DNA of 64,000 nucleotides from assembly GCA_040954595.2 (NCBI GenBank), contig CM082594.2, forward strand, positions 7,750,001-7,814,000, read 5' to 3'. The DNA is from Balanoglossus misakiensis (Eukaryota > Hemichordata). The translations under genes were made by a program, and so were the position numbers. The notes beneath the pieces were generated by a model. The model was not told the origin of the DNA. It ran no database searches and saw only the letters and a list, made by a program, of their open reading frames with translations. Shown piece by piece: positions 1 to 11,472 of this stretch; position 1 is the stretch's first letter, and each line of letters opens with the position of its first letter.

Positions 1-342
1 AAAGAAAATGTGTAATATCAGTTTTCCATCAGATAACAGGTGAATAATTTCCCACACCAGCCAACCACAAGTTACAACTTTATTTCTGAGTAATTTTTGA
101 TGGAATTCTGTTTTGCAATGAAAAAACACAAAACTGTAATTAATTACGAGCTTAGAAAACGTCACAGGTATATTATCAGACAAATATTCATGAAACCCCT
201 TACGCTTCTGTATCGAGGTGTTACATTTGGATGGTTTTGTAATGAATGGGAAAATAGGACACGCTTGGATACAGTTTAATAAACTGTAAAGCCATGGCAT
301 GAATTCAATGATTGATCTAAATTCTGTATCACTTTTTTGAGA

Positions 343-354
343 GGGGGGGGGGGG
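343..354. repeat. poly-G homopolymer (12 bp)
   Basis: Uninterrupted run of 12 G. It is one of six G/C homopolymers of 12 or more bases in the window. Confidence 0.95.
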
Positions 355-1239
355 TGAACAAGACTCCCAGAATAGTCACTATTGCATGAAAGGATTGATG
401 TGAACCTACAAACACTTAAAACTGACACACATTGATCACCAGGTAAAGAAAATGACACAGAGATTTTGTCAAGGAAAGAAGAAGGAAAATTCTTATTCAC
501 AGAAGCAGTAAGCAGCACTTAAAATATTCAATATCCTGTATAAACCCTCATCTGCTTCAGTTGCCGAACAATCAAGTGTTGCTAGGCGACACCTGCGTGA
601 CCTAATCCTCATCTGTTGCTACTGGATACTTCCTGCGTGCATTCTCTCTTTTGATTTTTTTTCAAGAGAGAAGGGAAAGCGAGCTCCTGTTGTTCCCCCG
701 CTTCAAGTGGTGCTTCAAAGCTAGTGCAACTTAAAGTTGCAAGTTACCAAGTGCAGCTTTTGACATAAAAGGATGTTTTCTGTGAGGGCAATTTCTACGC
801 AGCCACTCAGTAAAGCCTCATCAGTAGCAGCAAGTGTGGTAAAAACCATCTGCACACACGAGGAAATGAGATGATAAAATTAATCCAAGCGGATGTCTAT
901 CATAGTAGTTTTGCATATGATGATCACCAATAAACATTATGTTCCAGTTTCAAGATAATTTATTGACCACGGAGATGGAGCCATAAACTACAATGTCAAG
1001 GTCTTCAACTGAGCACTGTCTTAAAAACGTAACATTAAATTGAGAAACGTCCCAACAAACTTTCACCTGTACAAGACACTGGTGCAAGCAAGTGACAATC
1101 ATAATCTAACACTTGCTCATTTAGCTGATGAGCAATATTTCATATTTTACATACAGTCGATAGAAATAAATGAAAGCTGCTGCCAACAAAATCATGTGGG
1201 GAGTGACTGAACACCTTTGCTACTTATTAATTAACGCTG

Positions 1240-1560
1240 CATGCACACACCATGGCGACAGCAAAACAGGCAGCGCGATGTTCCACTGAGCGGAGACCAG
1301 GTTACTTGGCCCGCACAGCAGATGCCAGTTCTCCTGAGGATGTGATGTCATTCCCTTCTCTTGCCGTTCCAGCCAATCAGGCGCTGTCGCCAACCGTCCA
1401 CGCCTCCCCGGCCGCGAGGTAACAAAATTTCATCTCGATTTTATCGAGTTTCACATTTCCCCGGAGAGGTCAATCGTCCTTAATAACGAACGGCAACAAC
1501 AATCAGGCGTGACTGCGGTGCAGTCGCGGAAAAACGTCTCCAAACGGTGATTGGATGCAA
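1240..1560. promoter_or_regulatory. CpG-rich patch, candidate internal promoter or enhancer
   Basis: A locally GC- and CpG-rich block inside an otherwise AT-rich SMAD4 intron. It carries a CCAATCAG box near 1373, a CRE-like TGATGTCA near 1345, and a Kozak-like CACCATGG at 1249. From that ATG (1252) the plus strand stays open for 56 codons and meets a candidate splice donor AG|GTAACA at 1418/1419. I recognise no protein in it. An alternative first exon, an enhancer or chance are all possible; the base composition is the firmer observation. Confidence 0.4.
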
Positions 1561-2827
1561 ATGCCAGTGAATCGAATAATGTAATTTTCACTATTTTTTT
1601 TCCCTACCACTTCTTGTTTGCCGATTCACAGCCGACGGAACTGTCAGCAATCTAAATGGAAAATGAGAAACCACGTATCACCAACAGTCTCTCACTCTGA
1701 GAGAGCAATCAGGCAACAGCAAAAATCGTCTCTCATCACTCTTGTTATTCACATCAACTCCTCAACTCTCAAGTGATCCACAAGGGCATGATAACCTCCT
1801 GACTCATTTCCCGACAGACTGATAAGAACCCCAGCAAAAATATTTACAATATTCACCTGTGATTTGTCAAATAATGTGCGGGTTATCAGTTTTTGATAAA
1901 GTGAGAAGGGCTGCCAGGTCAACCAGGAGGGTTGTTTTTTTATAGATAACATCAGCAAAAAGCAGGTCTCTGTTTCGTATATGTCATCACTCAAGTTGTC
2001 TAAAATCAGAGGTGCGGGACAATTGCTATTGAAAATAAATCGTTATCTTCTTGCAGATCTTCACTGAACATTCTACACACTCAGGAAAGTTGAATAACCA
2101 CACTGTGTTCTCAGTGAGTACATAAATTGTTATCTGCCGTAACAAAATTCGATAAACCATACTTCCTATTCTGGAATGACCCTTCACGTTTTACATTCTT
2201 TCATTCAAACCATCCAAAATATTTGCAATAATCATTTCGTAACTGCTAACCTATTAAAATATAGTTTACATCGACCCGATTGATAATACTGAGTACAATA
2301 ACAGTAAATGTTGAAAATACTGCTTTTATTTTGAGAGTATTCTAAATTCTGTGGGTTTTTTATTTATGTTACTTTCACGGATAGCAGTGAGTGTAATATC
2401 GGGTTGATCTGTGTGACCTTAAACACATTATTCTTGAAATGTCATCCATTCATCCATCCATCAGCTGACAATGACACTGAAAGCCTTGATGACCGGCGCG
2501 TTCCATTCCCTTGCTAATGCACACTAATTTCACGAAATTGATTGCAGAACGTGACCTGATGTCATGTCTCGAAATCTTCCAACATTGCACGAATCTGCAC
2601 GATGCTTTCAAGAGGAAATCTGACCACAGACTCACAAGTACAGGATGACGAAGCGATACATGCGAGATGTAATATATTATACATCCATGTATCGACAGGA
2701 TAATACAATCTAAATTTCATGTTGGCTTGCAACAAAAACCTCCTTATCGAGGCAAATTGCACCAACTCACATCTGCTGTAATTTACATCATCATTTGGCA
2801 ACCTTGACCTTAGAAGGTATATTCATC

Positions 2828-2839
2828 TGACAGCTGTCA
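2828..2839. promoter_or_regulatory. TGIF/TALE-type palindrome TGACAGCTGTCA
   Basis: A perfect 12-bp palindrome equal to the dimeric site preferred by TGIF/MEIS/PKNOX TALE homeodomain factors. It is seen directly; the binding protein is inferred. A second copy lies about 4.1 kb away in the same intron. Confidence 0.5.
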
Positions 2840-3721
2840 ATCATTCTGGTTTCAGATCACAGGGGGTGTGGCTTTCTCCTGATGTGGACTTGGATGTACT
2901 ATCACTACATGTACCTAGGGAATATCACTGAATACTGCAATTAAATGTCAAAGTATGGATCCATGGATCCTTGACCGAGTTTTGACAACACTCCCTATTT
3001 GCAGAAAATCAAAGCCATTTTCCACAATTTGCATATATTGATTCTAAAACTTCACCAAGATGAGAAAATGTACGTGTATTACATTTCATTTCTCACAGAT
3101 CACATACAATTTTCAGTTTTACTAATTTTCAGGTGTTTGTTTGTTTTTTTCTGCGCCATTATTCATATGTCAGTCTTCCCATCTATGAGATCAAATATCT
3201 CATGATTTAAATCACGATTTCCCAACGAATCATGCCAAACCAATTCACAAGTCGAAAACTGAAGGAAATTGTTTCCACTTTTCAGGTATTCCGTGTTCTA
3301 CTTATCAACCCTGGAACTGGACAGCTGTGGAGTATTGATTGGGCCGCTTGTAAACGTTAGGTGAACCTGTCAGGACGATCTGATCCACAAAACAGCGGCA
3401 GATGACTCATCCCTGGGGTGAGAAACATAAAGTGGAACTTACTCCGCACTGCCACCTGATTCACAGGTTTAAACTCCCAGAGGAGCGAGTGCTGATAAAC
3501 CTGTAATGAAGACAGACTCGCCGTAATCGCTTCCCGTGTCTCGGACCTCCTTCAAGTTGAACCCTATTATTTGCTATACGCTGGTTCAAACCCCCCTGTC
3601 ATGCCAGGGTGTGATCGGAGCCACATACATGCACGTGGAAATAAGGGTAAAAGGATTGATGTAGAGAAAGAGAAATGGTGTTTCTCACAACATAAAATCA
3701 ATTTCAGGCCAACACCTCCTA

Positions 3722-3737
3722 CCCCCCCCCCCCCCCC
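3722..3737. repeat. poly-C homopolymer (16 bp)
   Basis: Longest G/C homopolymer in the window, in the SMAD4 intron. Confidence 0.95.
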
Positions 3738-5689
3738 AATAAAATTAAAAACCCTCAAACATTCATTTTGATCAAAGATGCAATAGCCAATGGAAGATTG
3801 AATACACAGCAGCCCAAAATTGTAACTGACAGCTCTCCACACCAGAATCTCAATGCTAGGAGTCACTCACTATGCTAATTATATACCCTGACAGATAACC
3901 ATTCTCCTGCAAGGTGATGATTACAATCAAAAGACATCTTACAGGAGCAGGAAATGAGATGGCCTTGCGGACTTTCCTATCCAACCCAATCAAAAACCTT
4001 GTATTTGACAAACAGAGCTCCTGATTGCAAATGGAATTATTGGTTTTGGGGTCGTAGGTCATACCACAAATTTTTTATTTGAAAATTTTCAACTGCTGAT
4101 ACACCATTTATGGTCATTTGAATGTATACATATATACCTTTTGGCTTAACACTTTTAATTTAATAATTCATCAGAACGCCATCTTTGCAATATTATTTTT
4201 CCCTGATTGCTTTGTTTACTTTGTCACAATTTTACAACACAATTTCTCTGTGTGCAGGACAAGGACTGCAAACAGACGTCATACCCCAGTGTAGCGTGGA
4301 AAGCATACAATGGCCGAACGTGGCCACATGAAAAGGTAGGCAGCATCTTCTCCCTAGCAACAGACCATGCTTTTAGTGGGTGACTCTCCTTAGAAACAAC
4401 TTCCTTTGAAATGCACTCGCATGAACTCATTTTTCCCTCTTTAGCAGAAATTTTAATTAAGCACTCTCCGCGGTGTATTCAGAAGGTCAAGTACAGTCTT
4501 CTTCTGCTGTGTGTTTTTTGATATTTTTTCCTCTTATTCTGGAAGTGGTGGAGATTCCGTGGATGTTAGCAGGGGAAACCATTGGAACCAAGGACCAATA
4601 TTTTAAGAGTTCCCAGCCGCACAAACAGCACGTTTTTGTCCAAGCTGGCCTTTATGTGAAGCACTACACGCCAAGATGAAATTACATGTACATGAACGAC
4701 AAAAATATTATCGCACAGCCACTGGTCACTACAAAAGAGAAAGACAGACTACAGAAAATATTTACAAAATTTAGATACACTGACATCTAAAATAATACTA
4801 AAGTTGGAAGTCACACACAAAAAGAGAAATAAAGGTTACATCTGTGAACCTTGTCCTCTCATGCACAAGTCACTGAAGAGACAAATTGCAGGATGAACTT
4901 TCACGACACGAACGTGTACAACCTGTGGCAGGAAAGACACGTCTTCTCCCGATTCTATGCGTCCACATTTCCCTGAGGCATTCAATTTATTTGCCGCGTA
5001 ATTTACAACCTCGCATCATAAATCTGAGAGTTCCATGTTCTACTGCTCTGATTGACCTATATATTCTCGCACACACTCTACGCTAGTCAGATTGAAAACG
5101 ATTCAACATACATGCCGTTCACAGACACACACGTCAGGGGGAACACAGAAAAATATAAAGTGACCATAGGGATTTTTGTGCTAAATAACAGTCATCAGTT
5201 ACACAACAAATTTCATCTGCAGTGGGATTATGTTTTCCACAATACTATGTATGATGAAATGGCTAAAAGCTACTAAAATACTAGGCGGCTTTCTTCATAT
5301 GCAAAATGGCAAAATATCCTGGGACAGTTTTTATGAAAAGGGATTTTTGATCGGTGGATAGAATATTTACCTGAAATGTTAAATTGAAAGGATTACCAAA
5401 AAGAACAGTACAGTGACTGAATATGTATGTTATTTTGGATTATTTTGTAGGCCATAAATTAAGGTATTAAAGTGAGACCACCCAAGAGAGGAGAACTACA
5501 GTATAACTTTACTGTCATCGTAAAATTGACTCATTTCAACACTTCAAAATGTCAACACTGCGAATGGAGTACATGCAGGATGCGATTCCATTAAGAACCA
5601 TGAAACCAAACTGATCAAACATTTATAAACGTGAAAACTCATAAAGCACACAATTTAAAGCTAAATGCAGGTTTAATATTACTGTAATA

Positions 5690-6202
5690 TGACCTTTGAA
5701 CTTGTCAGGTGACCCCCTGTGGAGCACACAGTACCAATTCTTCAAAGGGGTCCATTTGGCAGACTACAAACAGGGCTATCAGACACCAGGGTACACAAAT
5801 CTCAGTTGACACAAACATTCTGATGTAACCCACTGAGGTCAAAGCCCTCAGTTTCTTGGAAAAGATGGTTGTGTCAATATACCTAGTGATGTGTATTTCT
5901 TGTGTCTATTTTAACACATTGTGATGACTGCCCACATCAATAGAAATCGTGTTACCAAAATATCTTGCGACAAACAAAAAATATGTGTTACTTTATCAAA
6001 GGCACTATTGAATGAATACTACCATAATCTCTTCAAACCATCATTTACACTTCTATCCCACAAAGTACAATGTACATCATGTTTATATCATACACACTTT
6101 GAATATATGTCTTCTATGGTGAAGATTTTATGACCTTTGACCTAGTTGTAGGGACTCAGACATGATGTGTTCATTGGTCGGATCACTGGTGACCTCTGAC
6201 AT
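5690..6202. promoter_or_regulatory. Cluster of DR1 nuclear-receptor-like sites
   Basis: Three direct repeats with one-base spacing lie within about 510 bp: TGACCTTTGAACT at 5690-5702, TGACCTTTGACCT at 6131-6143 (a perfect DR1 on the opposite strand, AGGTCA A AGGTCA), and a weaker TGACCTCTGACA at 6190-6201. Additional AGGTCA-like half sites occur nearby, for example around 5836. DR1 elements are bound by HNF4 and RXR-type receptors. A role as an intronic SMAD4 enhancer is inference. Confidence 0.4.
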
Positions 6203-6929
6203 TAATCTGTAACCCCTGCACTGACCCCATGGGGTGGGCTTTCCTTGATTTGCTGGCGATTCCAAATCACTGTTTCTGCCTTTTGCTCTAGACAAGGGTC
6301 ACTCCGATATGAAAAGGGCGAGATGAATGTCCCGTTTATGAGGTCAGCTTTTGACTAACAACCACCCCCACCTCATTACTGTAGACATCTCATCGAAATG
6401 TCAGTTCAGCTGATATACACGTTTGAGGATCAAAACACAGACATATACCATCCTGTTTTGTATAATCCAAAGGTCTACGAACTTGACCAAGTACTAGAAA
6501 TCAATCGCCCTATCCACTACATTCAAGTTTTGGGCACAGTGGGAAAAAAGTGATCTGTCACAACAACAGGGCCAGTAACTCAGAGCTTGAATTAATTCAA
6601 GGGCGCATATGCATACACTACAACACCAAGGTCTCATCCAGCAAGGTCACAGTCAATTGCTAGGGACGAGGGTGATAACATACTACACTATGTCGGTGAC
6701 CTAGACTATGGACAGTCCCCTGTGCCTGTTGATAATTGCTATAATTTGTTCAAATGGTTGAAAATTCATAGCTGATACCCCAGGCACCCGAGTTAATGTA
6801 TGTCACATCCAGTATATGACATCCTATCAGAATTTTGTCCATGAAAACACTAACAGTGACAAAATAAATCCCACCATTATACGAGAATTATCAAGACTAT
6901 AAACCTGTTATTCTGTCACTCGCATTCTG

Positions 6930-6941
6930 TGACAGCTGTCA
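6930..6941. promoter_or_regulatory. Second TGIF/TALE-type palindrome
   Basis: TGACAGCTGTCA again, here extended to a perfect 14-bp palindrome GTGACAGCTGTCAC at 6929-6942. See the copy at 2828. Confidence 0.5.
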
Positions 6942-8473
6942 CTAGTTTATATAGAGCCATCACAGATTCAGAATATCATGGACAACAATAAAGCCAACAC
7001 CTGCAGCTGCTTGTTTGTGAATGTTTAATAAAGACACTGAAAATGTTTGTGGTCCCAAATTTGATCACTGAATTGAAATGCGTTTGTACCATGTGGCGAT
7101 CTGCCATTTATGACATCATTTTCTCCGGGATCAGCCAAGCATGATGACAGGCTGATGCTTGCAATTTTCCAGTAATGTTACTCAGACTGTACATTAGCAG
7201 AAGTCAATGCCATCCTAAAAACGCAACGCAATTCATTGAATGAACTTGAGTCCACAAAACAAAACTAAAAATATCCAAGTATACTCTCCTACTCTCTATG
7301 ATCAAAGCTAATGTGCCTGGAAATGCCAAGGTCAATTTTTAACAAAATAATATTGCCAACAATAATTTGATATTGGATCTCATATCGTGATGCCTTTTCA
7401 AATGTTTGGCCATTAAAAAATGTGCGTTATTATTGGTTTTAATAAACGCATATGAAGCAAACGTAGCACTTTTGATTGCAAGATTTACACTAAGCAAATC
7501 AATTTACCATGTAATTAGGTCAGTGTAGGACTGGGAGTGAGTCATTCTCTGTTTTAACAGTAAAGAGTAGCTATAGTCACAGCTCTCTTCCTAAAATGCT
7601 GCTGTGATTATCGCTCGATATACTGTTATTTGCAAATCAGCACGAAAAGGGGTGAAGCATAAGAGTGTAATATCAGAGACACAAGCAGAAACAAAAATAA
7701 ACGGTTTATTTTTATCCATGATTTTACCAAGCATTGTTCCACAAGCAGAAGCAGCCAGGGGTTGGGGTATGCTAGAGATGGCTGGGGTAAGCTAGAGATG
7801 GCTCTCACTGAAAATTATCACACTAAATATTTGACAGTATGTCACCCTTATTTTCTTCTGTGGTTTAATACATGCTGATTAAAGCTATGTATTGTGGGTG
7901 TGAGTGATCTAATTATACGCCACATTGCAGAGTGACCTGCATTCTAAACTATCTCCATTGGGAAGAAAATACACCGCAAAATATTTACCAGTAACCGAGG
8001 GAAAAAAACGTTGCATTTGGTGCAGGAAAAGTGACAAAACTTATCTTGGAAAAAAAGTGTTATGTCCATTTCTGTCAGATGATATGTACACCACATACAG
8101 GGCAGGTCTGATTGGATACAGTCCCACTGACCTGATGACAGATGCATTGTTTACCACTGAGAAGCTTACACAACAAAGTCATATGTGGGTGTGTGTATTC
8201 ACCTTTTCTTCCAATCCCTTTTCACTCGGTACACTATACCAGAGTAGAGGATGTGGAAACGCAAATAAAATTTGCGAAAAAGTGAATACATTCACCCAAG
8301 AATGACATTTATTTGAAAGTAATTATAATGGCGACAGTTCTAATCTATCGGAATGGCGATGTGTGTGATTTGTAATGTTATTTGAACGTTGAATAAACCA
8401 TTGATGTGATAAAAACAACGTTGACCACGGTTCTGCGTGGGTTCTGTCTATTTTTATACGTTAACAGACCTAC

Positions 8474-8707
8474 CTGCAACCGCCCATCCAGCGTTCTCTG
8501 TATGCACACACACTTACTGGGATGCGCTCCATTTGTAGTAATAGCTGTTATCAAGCTATCGAGTTCATCGCGTTTCTCTTTCAGTTTTTTCACCAGGCTT
8601 TCGATCGCTCTTTTGGCGAAACTTTCCGACTCCCCGCCTTGCCTGTGACACATTAGACTGTGGACTATACTCAGGCAGGCATCGTTGCTGGTAACGGCGT
8701 TCGACAT
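8474..8707 (-). CDS. SMAD4: SMAD4 (co-SMAD), first coding exon, N-terminal half of MH1 domain
   Basis: Codes residues 1-78 of SMAD4, the common SMAD that joins receptor-activated SMADs and carries TGF-beta/BMP signals to nuclear target genes. The exon reads almost as human SMAD4 after a short divergent start ([20 protein letters not shown]), through the MH1 helices, the zinc-ligand cysteine in PSKC (residue 66, equivalent to human Cys71) and the start of the DNA-binding hairpin (QRTLDGRLQ). It ends at CAG followed by donor GTAGGT at 8473. The boundary equals human codon 83, so the intron position is conserved. ATG at 8707 was chosen because the homology begins just after it and the longer upstream frame is not conserved. 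A possible 5' UTR acceptor (CCCCATAG) lies 25 bp upstream. The remaining MH1, linker and MH2 exons lie outside the window. Confidence 0.95.
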
Positions 8708-10530
8708 GGTGAGTGGATCTGCTCTGCGTCGACTATGGGGGCACGGTAAAAATAAAGGTTGTGTGCCGTTTCCGAACACTCTTTTGGAATGGTTGTAACC
8801 AATTTACACACACACTGCTACACATCCATCCTTGATTGGGTGCGAATCTTCGAAAATACTCGCTCCCTCGGCAATCAATGCACTACCCTGCGAGTTTGGA
8901 AACACAACCAGAAATGTAGAAATTAGAGACATGAGTGTGACACCGAATGGTTGAGTTACGGGCATTTGAAATTAGACAACAAAGAGGCCCCCGCGGATTT
9001 TACAAAATTGTAAACACATGAATTTGAAGCCCAGCGTACGGGGGTCGGCGAACATCAAAACAATCCCTTTCCGTCGACCTCACCCGGGTTTCTGTAGCTG
9101 TTAGCCAGCTGTGAGACTTACACAACCATAGTATTGCAAAATAACGCTAGAATGGTGTACCTGTTACCGCCTAAATGCTGGATATATGTGTCGGAATGTC
9201 CTAGTTCGAACCCTCAATGCAAAGACACAGTTGGAATGAAAAGGGTTTCACCGCGTGTCGCCGAATCGCCTATCACTCCTCCAGACGTTCTCCGACGGAC
9301 GATGCGTCGATTTCACCGGCGAAGATTTCCGTGGCGTTTACTTCAAATGACATACGAATCACCCCAGACAAAAGAAAATAACCCATTAAACTGGTATCCA
9401 CCCTGCCAATCTTAATTTACGAACTTCAAGCAGGGTAATCGAGTTACAAATATCAACTTTCGTGCGATTTACCTACGACTTCTTTAGCTGGCGCGACATA
9501 GCAAAACAATGGAATGCGCATGTGCCAATTCCACCTTATCCAATCGTATAGTGCGTTGTAACAAGTTTCGGACCTATATCGGAATCGGGCCAATCAGAAT
9601 TCGGTTAACTTGATCCATTTCCAGAGCAATGACGTTTGTAAAGGTCGACAGATAGGTGGGCGAACTGGATGTGAACTCTCCCCAGGATCAGGACACGAAT
9701 ATGTGTCATACACATTGACCTCGCGGAAGGGGGGAAGTCGGGACGTGTCATGAGTATGGCATGATGTCAAATAGAATTGACCGGACATAACCAAGGCAGT
9801 ACCCGGCCCACGGTCGTCAACTTATTTCAGCAGTACATGTAGTTGTGTGCGTGTACACATGTACATGATGTACAATCAATCACTACGTGCCCTACGAGTA
9901 CTCGTCGTAGAGCTATCACTACGTGTAGCTAGCGTTACCACAACAACCAGCAGACCACATGAATATGTGTTTTGGATATAGGATATTCTCGCTCATTTAT
10001 GTGTGAGAGTGCACTGTGTATTTACTACTAGCCTGACTGTCAAGCACACATATGTAGCCTTGTAGGCACTTTACACATTGTTTATGCCATGGTCAAATTT
10101 ACTTTCTGTAGACCGATTGCTTTGCTTTGCGATTAAAATATATTCAAATAAACTCGGCGTGTATTTACTACATCAACAATGACTATCCGATTTTTTAAAA
10201 CTTGGGTAACACACTATTTTTTAGTACATGTACTATTATACTGTGTGGCACACGTACGAGGGCGTTGCAGCCTGGCCTGAAAAGTTCGTCGGTAGAGGTC
10301 GCCATAGTCCATAGCGCCTGGACATAGGGATCACTAAAATTGCAAATTTGAAGTTTAACGATTAGAAACTGCAAATTTCTCCTACTTTGAAAAAAGTATC
10401 TCCAGCAAGCTTCCAAAGACTGTGGTAGCGAATATGTAGATACAAGTACTTCAGTTAGACCACCCACCCACCCATACACACACACACACATCATAACCAA
10501 AGGACATGGCAAAATTATGTAGTAACTAAA
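8708..10530 (-). promoter_or_regulatory. SMAD4 upstream region and gap to CHTOP
   Basis: From about 8.7 to 9.8 kb the DNA is clearly CpG-richer than the flanks and should contain the SMAD4 promoter and 5' UTR, though no TATA box or defined start is evident. An open frame of 93 codons at 9134-9415 (plus) is attributed to the composition. From about 9.8 to 10.5 kb I see only a short CA repeat (about 10476-10490) and scattered ACATGTAC motifs. Confidence 0.4.
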
Positions 10531-11143
10531 AGTTTATTTGTGGTTGTGTTTAGGAAATTTCACTGAGGGAACATCTTTTGAACATATTGCTACTTTCTCC
10601 TCTATACATTTCACCAGTAAATACAACACTATTTGAAATACAATCTACTTTCGTACAAAAATCCTCTTAGGACTCTACACCTAAACTTACTCAACATGAC
10701 CCAGGCAAAGATACTGAAATCGTGTAAGATGATATAAATACAATGAAAATTTAAAACATGCATGCTTTAAAATGTTGATACAAAAGATATTTACATACAA
10801 AAAAATGGTCTATGAACAATGAATTAAACCATTTCCAAAACATATTTCTGTTTATTACCTCATTCTTGGAGCTAAGCAAATTTATTTGCACTTTTAGAAA
10901 ATGGACAAATGTGACACAATGGGGTTACTCGGGGCGCATGAAAGACATTCTTCAAGTATGTGAAACCTGTTACGAATTTAACATCATGATTGCATGTATG
11001 TTCAAAATGCCCATACTGTACTGAGACAATTTTGAATTAAAAACTTGTTGGTACAACTCATGTCAGCTACAAATCTTGTTAGCCATGTAAAAAGATGCAA
11101 TAACTTCACTTTTTCAAACTGCATAATTTTCTCCCGTCTTCGT

Positions 11144-11149
11144 TTTATT
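11144..11149 (-). terminator. CHTOP: Candidate CHTOP polyadenylation signal AATAAA
   Basis: AATAAA on the minus strand about 325 bp after the CHTOP stop codon. A second copy at 10533-10538 would give a longer 3' UTR of about 940 bp. Which is used cannot be told from sequence. Confidence 0.5.
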
Positions 11150-11472
11150 TTTCAAGAGAAACTCTTATGACATCATGCTCCATGTCCCCCATATCATTTA
11201 AGCAATCTCATGTCCATTTGCGATCCTAACACCACCCTCGACCTTCACAAAATCTCCAGTTTTAAAAGATGAACCCATTTCTCAGCTAGAACTTGCATTG
11301 TATTGTAAGCACGACAGATTTAACACACAGCTGTCCATGAAAACCAGCAAACTTGCACCATAAACTGAATAAGCTATACTCAAACTGAAGGATTCTGTGG
11401 GTTTTAAGTATTACATGATTTAGAAATGATGTTGGGATCACAGTGTCACACTCGAGATTTCTCCCCCTCTCT

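Larger units (their letters stand above)
1..8473 (-). other. SMAD4: SMAD4 first coding intron (incomplete, runs off the window)
   Basis: This stretch lies downstream of the only SMAD4 exon in the window and must be intron until the next MH1 exon, which I could not find on the minus strand here. It is AT-rich and mostly CpG-poor. It holds a poly-G run near 343-354, a CpG-rich patch at about 1240-1560, two TGACAGCTGTCA palindromes and a cluster of nuclear-receptor-like repeats near 5690-6202, each listed separately. Nothing else is recognised. The reading frames of 60-126 codons inside it look like chance. Confidence 0.6.

Noticed and set aside
1125-1180. CTGATGAG followed by GAAA, looked at as a hammerhead ribozyme
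   Set aside because: No pairable stem II between the two core boxes and no closing stems.
3583-3593. GGTTCAAACCC resembling a tRNA B box (another, AGTTCGAACCC, near 9204)
   Set aside because: No A box or acceptor-stem pairing at the right distance in either place.
7925-8305. 126-codon plus-strand frame with a CIWCRKSD motif, briefly reminiscent of a piggyBac C-terminal cysteine region
   Set aside because: Cysteine spacing does not continue, there are no terminal repeats or catalytic region nearby, and the length is near what chance gives in 64 kb.
1-8473. Second SMAD4 MH1 exon
   Set aside because: Searched by eye on the minus strand for the RLWRWPDL and zinc-ligand region; not found, so it is assumed to lie beyond the window.
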